This document shows, piece after piece, positions 37,072-47,092 of a DNA stretch of 64,000 nt. The notes under the pieces are model-generated. The model did no database searches, was not told the DNA's origin, and worked only from the letters and a program-made list of their open reading frames with translations. Position 1 is the first letter of the stretch. Every line of letters begins with the position of its first letter. Source of the DNA: an uncultured Cyclobacteriaceae bacterium (GTDB lineage Bacteria; Bacteroidota; Bacteroidia; Cytophagales; Cyclobacteriaceae); the NCBI GenBank assembly GCA_943788235.1, contig CALSPM010000003.1, positions 124,001-188,000 on the forward strand, written 5' to 3'. The position numbers and the translations under genes were made by a program.

Positions 37072-39390
37072 TTAGTTAATTATTCTTATAATGATTTCTA
37101 CTCTTCTGTTTAGAGATCTATTTTCTTCAGAAGTATTCGGAACAACAGGCTGTACTTCACCATAGCCTTTGGCAATCAATTGCTGCTCTAGGGTTCCACG
37201 ACCAATCAAGTAATCTCGTACTGCATTTGCTCTTTTTTCAGACAGGGTGAGGTTATCTTTTTCTTGTCCGACATCATCGGTGTGGGCAGCAATCTCAATA
37301 ACTACGTTTTCATTATTAGCAGTTAAATCAACGATAGCTTCCAATGCAGCCTTACTACTCAATGTAAATGTTGTAGAATTGGTCTCGAATAAAATATCAC
37401 CTTCGTTTACCTTTCTGTCGATCTCAATTTTGGTTAAGACAATTTCTTCATTAACAACGGGTTGGTCTTTTGCGTTGGTTAACTTGATAACCCCTTGAGT
37501 GAAGAAATATTCTCTAGCTTTGACTTTATAGGTGAATTGAGTATTTTCAACGGCAGTTGTTGCATACGTGTTTGAGGCAACATAGTCTTTATACAACACT
37601 TTCTTGTTGGTCGCATCGACGAGTTCTAATTTACTACCCATGACCTTTTCACCACTGGTAGATACGATAGCGAGATTAAGATCAATGGTCGAAGGAATTA
37701 TTTCTTCTGGTTCCTCAGCAACCAAGGTTATTTTTTTATAGATACGGGTTTCCCATTTACCTTGAACTGAATCAGGTATAACAATAGATTCTATTGAGGT
37801 AATAAAACCTTCTTTTTCAACCCTTAGGGCATAGGTAGTATCACTCACGATACCCATAGAATAAACTCCAAACACATCAGCAACTAATTCATCATTGATG
37901 TAAATGTTAGCCGTAGTAGTATCTTGGTCCACCATAGGATAGAAATACATGGTACCTTTATATGGTAATGTCTTGTCTTTCTTTTCTTTAGGCGGCTTGA
38001 CTTTCTTGATACGTTTCGGACCACTGCCAAAAACGAGGTTGATGCCTGCTTGACCTTGAATCCAATCTATGTCGTAAACGCTGTAACCGATCATTCTATC
38101 TACGCCAGCATAGAATTGTAGAAAACCAGCAGTCGCTGAAATGGCAGCACCCATATTCAACCCTTGCTGCGGCATTTTGGTGACAGAGGTAGATAAAATA
38201 AATTTCGGACTAAATTTTCTGTTGATACCAATACCAAAACCAGATCTAAGTTCTCCTTGAATGATTCTTGAATTGATTGTAGCGGTAATATCAGTTTTCT
38301 CGTCCCATGGATTGTAAATAAGACTGGCTATGATGCGTGTTGGTAAATTGGTTTTATAGGCTTCATTTAACTCATAATAATCGAAAGCATTGCTAAAGGT
38401 ATCTTCTAAAACATTTCCCAAGTCATCATCAAGCAAATCAAAGAGGGGTAATCCTACCCCGGAACTATCTCTTATACCATATGTAAAAAGATTTTCTGTC
38501 CAATTTATCCGACCTAAGTCATTGATGGCCAAAGCTACCGTAAAATTTGAGTCTATTTTGTATTCTGCCCCTAAATCGACAGCAAATCCTTTATTATCTG
38601 AAATGGCTAGACCGGTGTAATCATCCGTATCGGTAAAACCATCAAGATAGCCCGTTGATCCTTCCTCAATATCAGCGATATTTACCAAGCCGGCAGATCT
38701 GATCATCATACTTTGGTAGCTTGCTTCCAATGCATAATTATCTTCAAAACCTTTGGTTAAAAAGGTAGCTTCGGTATCTGAGGGCGTACTAAAGTTTGAA
38801 ATGCCGTTAAGTAACTTTAACCTTAATCCTAATTTTATTTTTGATTCAGGTAGTGTGTAAGCTAATCCTAAGCCACGCTCTAAGTACACGGTAGAGTTAA
38901 CTCCGAACGGTAATGTTTGTTTATCTCCAATAAAAGCTCCATTTCCTTGCCACAGTAGATCAAGAAGGCTTGTTGGAAGAGCCATATTAAAATTTGATCT
39001 AACGTTAGCAAATAAGCTAATTCCTAAACCTGTAGAATCAGGTTGGTTTCTTGGGCCAAACTGATAGCCAATATGAAAGAGGTTCGAAGAGAGATCTCCA
39101 GATATACCAAAAGTTTTACCAAAGCCATCGATAAGTTCATTAGCATTAATGGCAAGATCTCCATTATCTTGCTTAGTAATCACATCACTGTAGCTGAAGG
39201 CATTATTCAGATATAAGTTCAAACCGGGTCCAGGTAGTTTTAAGAAAAACTTACCTTCTGGAAAATAGGCAGGATTGTAGTCTGTACTCTGCATCGTAGC
39301 ATTTCCCAGATGATAGAAGGACGTACCATACTGCGCAAAACTTGAAAAAGTTAGCAGTAATAGGGATATGGTTAAAAAATGGCTTCTCAT
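37072..39390 (-). CDS. OmpA family outer-membrane protein (DUF5723 barrel)
   Basis: A protein of about 772 residues. A signal peptide (MRSHFLTISLLLLTFSSFAQ) precedes a large DUF5723-like beta-barrel (about 22-455) with motifs NPAYFPEGKFFLKLPGPGLN and GINRKFSPKFILSTSV. A basic linker (PKRIKKVKPPKEKKDK) follows, then two small beta modules (one PEGA-like: DTTTANIYINDELVADVFG) and a C-terminal OmpA peptidoglycan-binding domain (EIAAHTDDVGQEKDNLTLSEKRANAV split in two: EIAAHTDDVGQ and LSEKRANAVRDYL). It anchors the outer membrane to the wall. The ATG at 39390 is chosen over a TTG at 39396. Confidence 0.83.
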   Translation of the reverse strand: MRSHFLTISLLLLTFSSFAQYGTSFYHLGNATMQSTDYNPAYFPEGKFFLKLPGPGLNLYLNNAFSYSDVITKQDNGDLAINANELIDGFGKTFGISGDLSSNLFHIGYQFGPRNQPDSTGLGISLFANVRSNFNMALPTSLLDLLWQGNGAFIGDKQTLPFGVNSTVYLERGLGLAYTLPESKIKLGLRLKLLNGISNFSTPSDTEATFLTKGFEDNYALEASYQSMMIRSAGLVNIADIEEGSTGYLDGFTDTDDYTGLAISDNKGFAVDLGAEYKIDSNFTVALAINDLGRINWTENLFTYGIRDSSGVGLPLFDLLDDDLGNVLEDTFSNAFDYYELNEAYKTNLPTRIIASLIYNPWDEKTDITATINSRIIQGELRSGFGIGINRKFSPKFILSTSVTKMPQQGLNMGAAISATAGFLQFYAGVDRMIGYSVYDIDWIQGQAGINLVFGSGPKRIKKVKPPKEKKDKTLPYKGTMYFYPMVDQDTTTANIYINDELVADVFGVYSMGIVSDTTYALRVEKEGFITSIESIVIPDSVQGKWETRIYKKITLVAEEPEEIIPSTIDLNLAIVSTSGEKVMGSKLELVDATNKKVLYKDYVASNTYATTAVENTQFTYKVKAREYFFTQGVIKLTNAKDQPVVNEEIVLTKIEIDRKVNEGDILFETNSTTFTLSSKAALEAIVDLTANNENVVIEIAAHTDDVGQEKDNLTLSEKRANAVRDYLIGRGTLEQQLIAKGYGEVQPVVPNTSEENRSLNRRVEIIIRIIN

Positions 39391-39406
39391 GGTCAATTTT
39401 TTAATA

Positions 39407-41218
39407 TTAATTTGTAACTTTTATCGAAAGGGTAATGTTTACCTTGGCGCTCTCTAATAACGGTAAAAACTCACTATCAGCCGTATTTAAGGACAATATC
39501 AATTGAATGGTTTCGGTCGTTTTTAGAGCCTCTATTGCATCTGCGTTAAGTGTTATGAGATATGATGAAGTACTAGCTACTATTGAACCATCAGCTGTCA
39601 ATGTTGGTGGGTCTATTAGATTATCCTCTTCACTATGTAGTGATACATCACCAGCATCTAAAAAGTGCATATTTACGCTTACACCTAACGGCAGTTCATT
39701 TACTGCTGTCAGCCTGATTTCTACTTCTGGGATATTTTGTTCATTATCCTCGAGCTCATCAATTAAATCTTTGATGTCATCACCACCGTCAAAATCAATT
39801 TCTTGAGTCACAGTGAGATCGGTAAGATTAATTTCAACTGGGAGCTCCATAACCACGTCAGACTCAATAATTGCACCTGAGTTCAGACCGTAAATTGCAG
39901 TATATCTAGTTATGGCAATTGCCCAAGCAATGTCACCGGAAGTTGGATCTTGGATGGCTTTAGGATCGATACCTGTCAGATCAGTTCCCACAAATACAGT
40001 ATCAAGCAGCTTATAGTCTGAGTCAGGGTGTGAGTAAGATAAATTGGTTGTGATATATTCTTCTTTACCTTCCTCTACTCGACCAGTACTCGTATTGAAA
40101 ACAACCTCTAAATCATCAAATGTAATGATACCCGGTACACCATCTTGTTCAGTACCTGTGGTCGCCTCTAAAATTTGCTCTCCAGTGGCAACATATATTG
40201 GGATGATCTCAGTAGAATCTGGAATCATTGACATTCTTTCGCCTTTTTGATTATGTCCTGTAACATTTCCATATGCATCCGTCCCATAGGGTTCATTTCC
40301 TTGTGGATTCTTATCCCAAGTTTTCTGTCCGAAAGCAAAAAAGGTAGTGTCTATATTCTTGGCATCTAATTCATCAAGGGAACCATCTAAGTTGACGTCT
40401 CTGGGGACAGCAACCCCACCGATAGTGTCATAAAAGAACTCAATGTCAAAAGTATCAATATTCACTATATAAGGACCTAAGGTATCAATATCAAAATAGA
40501 TTACCGTATCCGGGACATCCGGGAAAGCTACAAAACCAATCTCCATCGTTAAACTATCTGGCTGAATGGATAACATGTCTCTTAGGTTAGAGTTGGTTTC
40601 GTCTAAATAGATGTCTAAAGTTTCTCTCTTTTCTGTATCTAAACGCGTGGGTGTATTTATAGACTGGAGCGAATCGGCAGGATCATTCCAAACCAAATCG
40701 ACAGTGCCGTCTTCTCCCGGTAGCAAAACGCCGTTTTCGTCGTATTTTACAGCCTGAAACTTCAAGAATCTTAAAGATGAAGGAATTTGAAGTGTATTTT
40801 TAAAATTAAACGATAATTTGGGGCTTTTTACTTCGAAAGCACCCCCACTAAATTCCTCAAAAAAATCTATTGCAAAAGAGATGGCAGGCACTTCCAAGGT
40901 TTGTATTAATTCGACATCAAAATCTAAGTCCGGCTGTTCTCCCAGTTCTTCATCGATATCAACGGTATCACCCTCACTGAAGCGAAAGACAATTATACCA
41001 TCGGAGTTGGTATAATATTCTAAATCATCGCCTGCGTTTGCAAGCAGAGAATCGACTGTATACTCAATGCTACCAATGGGAAAGGCAAATATGCCGTCGT
41101 AATCGGGCACAATTATTTTATCAGCGCCATCTAATTCTTCTTCTAGTTTGTCTGTATCACAACTGATGGCTGCCAGAAGTAGCGATAGCATTAGGAGGAG
41201 GATGTAATTTTTTTTCAT
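39407..41218 (-). CDS. Large hypothetical lipoprotein with Ca-loop-like motif
   Basis: A 603-residue lipoprotein; the leader ends LLLAAISC (Cys20). The mature protein is acidic and beta-rich, with repeated strands such as LEVPAISFAIDFFEE and KSPKLSFNFKNTLQIP that suggest several Ig-like or barrel-adjacent domains. A single DVNLDGSLDELD segment (about residue 277) has the spacing of an EF-hand or dockerin calcium loop. No named family. It lies 16 bp upstream of the OmpA/DUF5723 gene in the same direction, so the two are likely co-transcribed and may interact at the outer membrane. Confidence 0.7.
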   Translation of the reverse strand: MKKNYILLLMLSLLLAAISCDTDKLEEELDGADKIIVPDYDGIFAFPIGSIEYTVDSLLANAGDDLEYYTNSDGIIVFRFSEGDTVDIDEELGEQPDLDFDVELIQTLEVPAISFAIDFFEEFSGGAFEVKSPKLSFNFKNTLQIPSSLRFLKFQAVKYDENGVLLPGEDGTVDLVWNDPADSLQSINTPTRLDTEKRETLDIYLDETNSNLRDMLSIQPDSLTMEIGFVAFPDVPDTVIYFDIDTLGPYIVNIDTFDIEFFYDTIGGVAVPRDVNLDGSLDELDAKNIDTTFFAFGQKTWDKNPQGNEPYGTDAYGNVTGHNQKGERMSMIPDSTEIIPIYVATGEQILEATTGTEQDGVPGIITFDDLEVVFNTSTGRVEEGKEEYITTNLSYSHPDSDYKLLDTVFVGTDLTGIDPKAIQDPTSGDIAWAIAITRYTAIYGLNSGAIIESDVVMELPVEINLTDLTVTQEIDFDGGDDIKDLIDELEDNEQNIPEVEIRLTAVNELPLGVSVNMHFLDAGDVSLHSEEDNLIDPPTLTADGSIVASTSSYLITLNADAIEALKTTETIQLILSLNTADSEFLPLLESAKVNITLSIKVTN

Positions 41219-41318
41219 ATTAGGTTGTTACTAATTATTTGTATTGGTGTTATTTACTGTTTAAAGGTTCCAATCAATACAAAGAAAGGTAATAATTAGC
41301 ATTTTAAATTGCTATTTT

Positions 41319-43346
41319 TTACTTAATTGCACTTACTCTGAATTCAACCCTTCTATTTTGGGCTCTGGATTCCTCCGATGTATTGGGCACCACAGGCTGA
41401 CTTTCTCCATAACCTTTGGAGGTAAGCATCCTCGCAGGCACTTTTTGAGAGATGAGATGATCCATGACCGCTTGGGCCCGCGCTTCAGATAATTTCAAAT
41501 TATTTCCATCGCTTCCCACATCGTCGGTGTGGGCAGAGATTTCTACAATGATATTTTTATTTTGAGCCAAAACATTTATAACATTTTTAAGTTCATTTTT
41601 GTCATTTTCAGTTAATTCAGCCGACGCCGTTTCAAACAAGATAGAATTGATGGTGATTTTAGCACCTACTTCAATGGGCGTAAGTACGGCATCTTCATTG
41701 ATGATTTTACCATAGTTGATACCGGTTAAATCAAGTTCGCCTTGATGATAAAAATGCCGAGAGGCCAACGCTTTATACATATATTTTCTGTCATATTCGA
41801 GTTCCATATTGTAAAGGCCTTCTTCCAATTTACCTTGATAGACCACTTTTCTAGTTTTGCCATCATACAATTGCAATAAGCTCCCTTTAATTAGGGAATC
41901 TATATCATTGACGATTCTTAAATTCATTTGTGGTTTGGTCGGGACAAGTTTAAAACTTTTGTGCAAATGTGCGGTGCGGGTACCGGCGGGAATTCTTAGA
42001 GTTTGTTTAATGATCTTGTAACCTTCTTTTTCAATTCTTACCACATAACTACTATTGGCTTCAACCACAAACATACTTGTGGTATCTGTAAGCATCACAT
42101 CATCCACAAAGAGGGAGGCTGTGGTCGTATCCCCATTAATCAACGGGTAGATATGTTGACGTATCTCGAAGGGTTCTATACATATATCTTTATCGATCAA
42201 ACCGTATTCGTTGGTCTCCGTCAAATCATAAACTACACTGTAAGGGACATAGCCTTTCGGTGCGATTTTAATTTCGTAACTCGCACCCGTTTTAAGGACG
42301 ACCGTAAAATTGCCGTCAAAGGCGTTACTTTTTAAACCACTGGTGCCCATTGATTTACCATTTTCAAAAATAGCAATTTGCGCCTCAATAGGTTTACCTG
42401 TACTGCAGTCTTTGAGCACACCCTGGATATTGACTACTTTTCTGGGCTGCAAAGCAAGTGGGATAGGAATGCTATAAATATCGTGACCACTCCCTAAGTC
42501 TCTATTAAAGTACATGAGGTCTCCTGAAGAGGGAATTGTGCCGTATTTATCATCTAAAGGGGTGTTAATGAAGTCATAGGCTACCGGATCACTCCATTTT
42601 CCACCTCCTAAATTTCTAGATTGATAGATTTCATAATTGTCTGAGGGCTGGCGGATTGCGGCAAAAATCAATGTTTCATTGTCAGACATGATACGTGGAC
42701 AGTTTTCGCAACCTTGTGAAATCGGACTAGGTAAGGGTTGAGCGATCGTCCATTGACCAATCTTGTCTTTTTTAGACGAATACAATTGATAGCAAAATTT
42801 ACCAGGGTAAGGTGACTCAATGGTTCGCATGAAATAAATGGTAGAACCATCGGCAGAAATACTTGGAAATCCCTCATAGCCACTTGAGTTAACATTGGGT
42901 CCGGCATTGATAGGATTGCTCCATGATTCGCCTTCTTTTTCTACATACCAAATGTCTTCGATTCCATATCCTCCTGGATAAGAGGCAAAGAAGTAAATGT
43001 AATTACCGTCATAAGAAAGACTCGAACCTGCAATAAGTACATCAGCTGAACCAAAGTTTTTGATGCTTTCAATCACCTCAGATGACGACCAAGCCCCACT
43101 TGGGTCACGATGGGCCATGAACAATTCGTAATTACCCTCTTTATTTGATTGATAGATCATGGTATTGCCATCGGCGCTAATGGAAGGGGCATATTCTATT
43201 TTATCAGAGTTAATCGCACTACCCAAGTTAGTGATCTCAGGATCTGATTGCGCAGTGACCCAGATCGCACACATCATACTTCCAATAAGAAGCATTATTT
43301 TGATTAGACCAATAGCTTTGTTTTGAGAAGATTTTTGGCACATCAT
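41319..43346 (-). CDS. OmpA family protein with PD40 propeller
   Basis: A 675-residue exported protein. After a signal peptide (to about AIWVTAQ) there is a PD40/TolB-like propeller whose blades repeat the pattern SISADGNTMIYQS, SLSYDGNYIYFFAS and SISADGSTIYFMR. A carboxypeptidase-regulatory-like beta domain begins VVNIQGVLKDCSTGKPIEA (about 305), a PEGA-like module begins DTTTASLFVDD, and the C-terminus is an OmpA domain with EISAHTDDVGSDGNNLKLS and NRRVEFRV. The last modules parallel those of the OmpA protein at 37072-39390, showing shared descent by module duplication. It lies about 100 bp upstream of the large lipoprotein gene. Confidence 0.88.
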   Translation of the reverse strand: MMCQKSSQNKAIGLIKIMLLIGSMMCAIWVTAQSDPEITNLGSAINSDKIEYAPSISADGNTMIYQSNKEGNYELFMAHRDPSGAWSSSEVIESIKNFGSADVLIAGSSLSYDGNYIYFFASYPGGYGIEDIWYVEKEGESWSNPINAGPNVNSSGYEGFPSISADGSTIYFMRTIESPYPGKFCYQLYSSKKDKIGQWTIAQPLPSPISQGCENCPRIMSDNETLIFAAIRQPSDNYEIYQSRNLGGGKWSDPVAYDFINTPLDDKYGTIPSSGDLMYFNRDLGSGHDIYSIPIPLALQPRKVVNIQGVLKDCSTGKPIEAQIAIFENGKSMGTSGLKSNAFDGNFTVVLKTGASYEIKIAPKGYVPYSVVYDLTETNEYGLIDKDICIEPFEIRQHIYPLINGDTTTASLFVDDVMLTDTTSMFVVEANSSYVVRIEKEGYKIIKQTLRIPAGTRTAHLHKSFKLVPTKPQMNLRIVNDIDSLIKGSLLQLYDGKTRKVVYQGKLEEGLYNMELEYDRKYMYKALASRHFYHQGELDLTGINYGKIINEDAVLTPIEVGAKITINSILFETASAELTENDKNELKNVINVLAQNKNIIVEISAHTDDVGSDGNNLKLSEARAQAVMDHLISQKVPARMLTSKGYGESQPVVPNTSEESRAQNRRVEFRVSAIK

Positions 43347-43546
43347 GTGTAGTGGTTTTTAAATTTCGATCTTTTGAAAGTACTAGTTTTTTGATTTTGA
43401 GTGATCCTATTGTATTCCAATTAGCCTACATCAATATAGCAACGAAATCAAAAATAGTCAAATTAACTAATTTTAACGATTGACTGAGTCAATTATTTTA
43501 TAATGTAGATAAATTTTGGTATTTTATTTGCTTATTTTTGAAGTGT

Positions 43547-43921
43547 ATGTTAATTAAACAATATTTTTTTCTTTTTTTTGGGATGATTCAAACATCCTTT
43601 ATCATGGCTCAAAATACTATAAACGGAGCCCAAATGGAAGGTCAGATATTACCAAATAATTTTAAGGCGGTGAACACCATCGGAATTTATCCTAATCCTG
43701 CAACCGAATACATCATGGTTGAAATCAAACAGTCAGAACTTCAAAACGCTCATTTTATCCTCACTAGTATGATTGGAAACGAAATAGAGATTACTCCAGA
43801 GGCATTGGGGGAAGATAAATTTCGTATAGGATTAGTAGGATATCCTGCTGGATTCTATTTTTTAATCATCGAAGATGATCCTTCACAATTCAAAAAAGCT
43901 TTTAGATTTTTGATTAAATAA
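43547..43921 (+). CDS. Minimal T9SS type A sorting-domain protein
   Basis: A 124-residue protein: a signal peptide (MLIKQYFFLFFGMIQTSFIMAQ), about 20 linker residues, then a complete type IX secretion C-terminal sorting domain of the Por/type A class, with IGIYPNPATEYIMVEIKQ, the central strands FILTSMIGNEIEI and the closing FYFLIIEDDPSQFKKAFRFLIK. There is no room for a cargo domain. Either it is a stand-alone CTD-type protein or the remnant of a larger one; upstream sequence is AT-rich and shows no coding trace. The ATG at 43547 gives a standard leader (a TTG at 43538 is in frame). Confidence 0.8.
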   Translation: MLIKQYFFLFFGMIQTSFIMAQNTINGAQMEGQILPNNFKAVNTIGIYPNPATEYIMVEIKQSELQNAHFILTSMIGNEIEITPEALGEDKFRIGLVGYPAGFYFLIIEDDPSQFKKAFRFLIK

Positions 43922-44045
43922 TTATTGCCCGACTAACTCGCCCGACAGCTTATCATTCAACTCAATTTTTTCAACCTAATTTTTAATATATTCAGACCTT
44001 TTTTTTAATGAGCCAGCTTAGTCGTTCGATGAATAAGAAAAACCT

Positions 44046-47000
44046 TTATTGATTATAATATTGATTAAACATCCCTTCATATTCTGCCGCTAATTCCGTT
44101 TCATTGGCGGCTCTGAAAGCACGCGCCATCTCATTAAGAGCCAACACTCTTTGTTGATAGCTATAGCCATTTAGTGCTAATTGACTGTTTTTTGTGACAT
44201 AATCTAACCACTCCACTGCACGGCTACTATAAGTAGTGGCAATATCAAGCGCCCAATCTCTTTCGCCAACGGCCAAGAGCAGCGATACTTGTTGAATACT
44301 AAAGATATCGTAGGAGACTCCTTGGTCAGGCATGTATTCAAGCCCTTTCAATAAGACGTCTTTGGCACGTTCCATTTCACCTTGGTTTAAACAGGCAGTA
44401 GCCAGTGTATTGAAAGCAGACCGATGGTTCAATACAAAATTTCTGTAGTCTTCAGTATAATAAACATCAGCATCATCTAAGCCTCGATATTCAAACTTAT
44501 TTATAATATTTTCATACATCAAATCAGCATTTACCAATGTATTGCCTCCTGGATTACGAATGGGTACCAGACGATAGGTGAGGCCTTCTTGCACGACATG
44601 TTGTTTAATATCTAAGTTGAATGCATTCAATGATGTATTATTGAAATATATGGGCCTGCTCCAGTTACTATTTACGATTAAGTCTAAAATAGCAAGATCT
44701 TTTTTCTCCAAATGACTTCCCTTGAGTTTCATAGAGAGTGCATTGGTTTTCAAACGATCTACAGGAATGGAAGTTTCTTTTATCCAAGTGAGCTCATTTA
44801 CTATGGCACTGTCCAACCTCAGAACTAGCTCTTTTGAAGGTAAGCTATTGTATTGGCCCCTAGTGCGTGCTGTCAATGCGGGATGTTTTTCTTTAATCAA
44901 CTTCAAAAATTGGGAAGCACTGATGGCGCCATCGACGCCTTCTATTTCTGCATACGGTAGATAATCATTGGGTCCTCCTTGCTGATAATCATCCAGACTT
45001 AATCCAAAGGGAAGGGCTTTGGATTCATAGGCGTCTCGCATCATTTGTTCGATGTACCAATCTGTATTGAAATAGCTTAGTACAATCACGCGAACATCTG
45101 TACGGTGTCCCAAGACCTCTTGGGCGAACCATAAGGGAAAAGTATCATTATCGCCTCCAGTAAATAATATCGCATTGGGGGCACAAGAATCTAAGTAGTT
45201 TTTTGCTGCATCGACGGAAAAATAACGATCAGACCGGTCATGATCATCCCAATTTTCCGCTGCCATCAGGGCAGGAATACCCAAGCAAAGGAGCGTAGCT
45301 ACAGCTGCAACTACGGTCTTTTTTTTAAGTATTTTACCCAATAATTCGTAAATAGCTAATACCCCAAAACCAATCCAAATAGCAAAGACATAATACGATC
45401 CGGCATAAATATAGTCTCGTTCTCTTGGTTCAATAGGAGGTGAATTAAGATAGAGCACTAAGGCGGCTCCCGTGAGGAAAAACAAAAGCAAGGTAACCCA
45501 AAAGTATTTCTCATTTTTTTTGTATTGATAAAGTAAACCAATGATACCTAGCAACAACGGAAGACCAAAATAGATATTTCTACCTTCGTTATTTGCCAAT
45601 TCTGATGGAAGCTCTTTAAAGGCGTTGGTTAAACCCACCCAATTCGCATCTTGAATGTCCGAGGACCTTCCTGAAAAATTCCACATAAAATAGCGTAAAT
45701 ACATGGTGCCCAATTGGTGTTTGAACATAAAATAAAGGTTGTCTGTAAAGGCTGGTTTTTCACCCTGTTTTAGTCCTGTGATTTCTCTGTATTTTTTTTC
45801 ATGTTGGGGACTCTTACTATGCATTCGGGGCAGAATGGTGGTATGTTTTTTGTCATATTTATAGTTAACCTTATAATCTATAATCTCATATTTTTCAGCT
45901 CCTTTTTTGTAAACAGGATCTCCTTGTTCAGAGGCGATGATATCAGCGGTAAAGTATTGTCCATGAAATAGGGGTCTGCTGCCATATTGTTCACGTTTCA
46001 GATATGAAACGAAGGTCATAATGTCTTCTGGATTATTTTCATCAATAGGAGTATCATAGTCTGATCGTATCAAAACTATGGCATAGGACATGTAGCCAAT
46101 CATTATGAAAGCAAAGGCAAGCATGGAGGTGTTGAGAATCACCTTTTGATTGACGATCGAATAATAAATACCAAAAACAATAGCACTGAAGAACAAGATC
46201 ACAAACACTACAGCACCTGATCCAAAGGGAAAACCCATAGAATTGACAAAAAATACCTCCATAGCACCAACGGTAGAAGGAATGCCCGGAATGACACCAA
46301 TAAGTATGGCAATGATGATGGCTCCAGACGTCAGGAGCGTCAAGATCACGCCCTTAGGCGTAATTTTTTCAACATATTTAAAATAAACAATGAGTCCTAA
46401 TGCAGGAATGGTTACTAAATTGAGTAAGTGTACCCCTATGGATAGTCCCATCATGTAGGCGATCAATATCAACCATTTGTTATGATCTGATTCATCATTA
46501 ATGGTTTCCCATTTGAGAATGGCCCAGAATACAAAGGCGGTAAAAAAAGAAGACATTGCATATACCTCTGCTTCAACAGCTGAAAACCAAATAGAATCTG
46601 AGAATGTACATACGAGTCCGCCCACCAATCCTGCACCCATTACGGCAATAGTTTGCCCTGTATTTAAGACTTCTCCTGACTTGACTAACATTTTTTTAGC
46701 TAAGTGTGTAATTGACCAAAATAGGAAGAGCACGGTAAAGGCCGCCGACAATACGCTCAACATATTGATCCAAAAGGCGACTTCCTCAACATTATCTCCC
46801 GCGAAAAGAGAAAACATTCGGCCCATCAATAAGAAAAACGGTGCTCCTGGAGGATGCGGCACCTCTAGTTTATAAGAGGTGGCAATAAATTCTCCACAAT
46901 CCCAAAAACTCGCGGTAGGTTCAACGGTAAGTGTGTATACTAGAAGAGCGATTAAAAAAGTAATCCAGCCTGTTATAATGTTGATCTTTTGGTATCCCAT
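44046..47000 (-). CDS. DUF2723 PMT-like membrane protein
   Basis: A 984-residue protein of the DUF2723 family, distantly related to protein O-mannosyltransferases (GT-C fold; the eukaryotic relative is TMEM260). The N-terminal family motif is TASFWDCGEFIATSYKLEVP followed by HPPGAPFFLLMGR, which supplies the acidic catalytic-type residues. About a dozen membrane helices lie in the first 560 residues, and the rest is a soluble domain with GGDNDTFPLWFAQEV and a helical repeat tail. It may glycosylate exported proteins, including T9SS substrates (inference). Monocistronic, followed by the broken gene at 47093-47739. Confidence 0.87.
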   Translation of the reverse strand: MGYQKINIITGWITFLIALLVYTLTVEPTASFWDCGEFIATSYKLEVPHPPGAPFFLLMGRMFSLFAGDNVEEVAFWINMLSVLSAAFTVLFLFWSITHLAKKMLVKSGEVLNTGQTIAVMGAGLVGGLVCTFSDSIWFSAVEAEVYAMSSFFTAFVFWAILKWETINDESDHNKWLILIAYMMGLSIGVHLLNLVTIPALGLIVYFKYVEKITPKGVILTLLTSGAIIIAILIGVIPGIPSTVGAMEVFFVNSMGFPFGSGAVVFVILFFSAIVFGIYYSIVNQKVILNTSMLAFAFIMIGYMSYAIVLIRSDYDTPIDENNPEDIMTFVSYLKREQYGSRPLFHGQYFTADIIASEQGDPVYKKGAEKYEIIDYKVNYKYDKKHTTILPRMHSKSPQHEKKYREITGLKQGEKPAFTDNLYFMFKHQLGTMYLRYFMWNFSGRSSDIQDANWVGLTNAFKELPSELANNEGRNIYFGLPLLLGIIGLLYQYKKNEKYFWVTLLLFFLTGAALVLYLNSPPIEPRERDYIYAGSYYVFAIWIGFGVLAIYELLGKILKKKTVVAAVATLLCLGIPALMAAENWDDHDRSDRYFSVDAAKNYLDSCAPNAILFTGGDNDTFPLWFAQEVLGHRTDVRVIVLSYFNTDWYIEQMMRDAYESKALPFGLSLDDYQQGGPNDYLPYAEIEGVDGAISASQFLKLIKEKHPALTARTRGQYNSLPSKELVLRLDSAIVNELTWIKETSIPVDRLKTNALSMKLKGSHLEKKDLAILDLIVNSNWSRPIYFNNTSLNAFNLDIKQHVVQEGLTYRLVPIRNPGGNTLVNADLMYENIINKFEYRGLDDADVYYTEDYRNFVLNHRSAFNTLATACLNQGEMERAKDVLLKGLEYMPDQGVSYDIFSIQQVSLLLAVGERDWALDIATTYSSRAVEWLDYVTKNSQLALNGYSYQQRVLALNEMARAFRAANETELAAEYEGMFNQYYNQ

Positions 47001-47092
47001 TTTTCTAAATAATTATCAATTCAGCGAAATTACTAATTAATGACTAATAATTTGGCTTTAAGGGTAAATTGATCATTGAGCCTCTTAAAAGA

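Noticed and set aside
37247-41015. Several plus-strand open frames inside the OmpA and lipoprotein genes
   Set aside because: They are serine-rich antisense readings of well-supported minus-strand genes.
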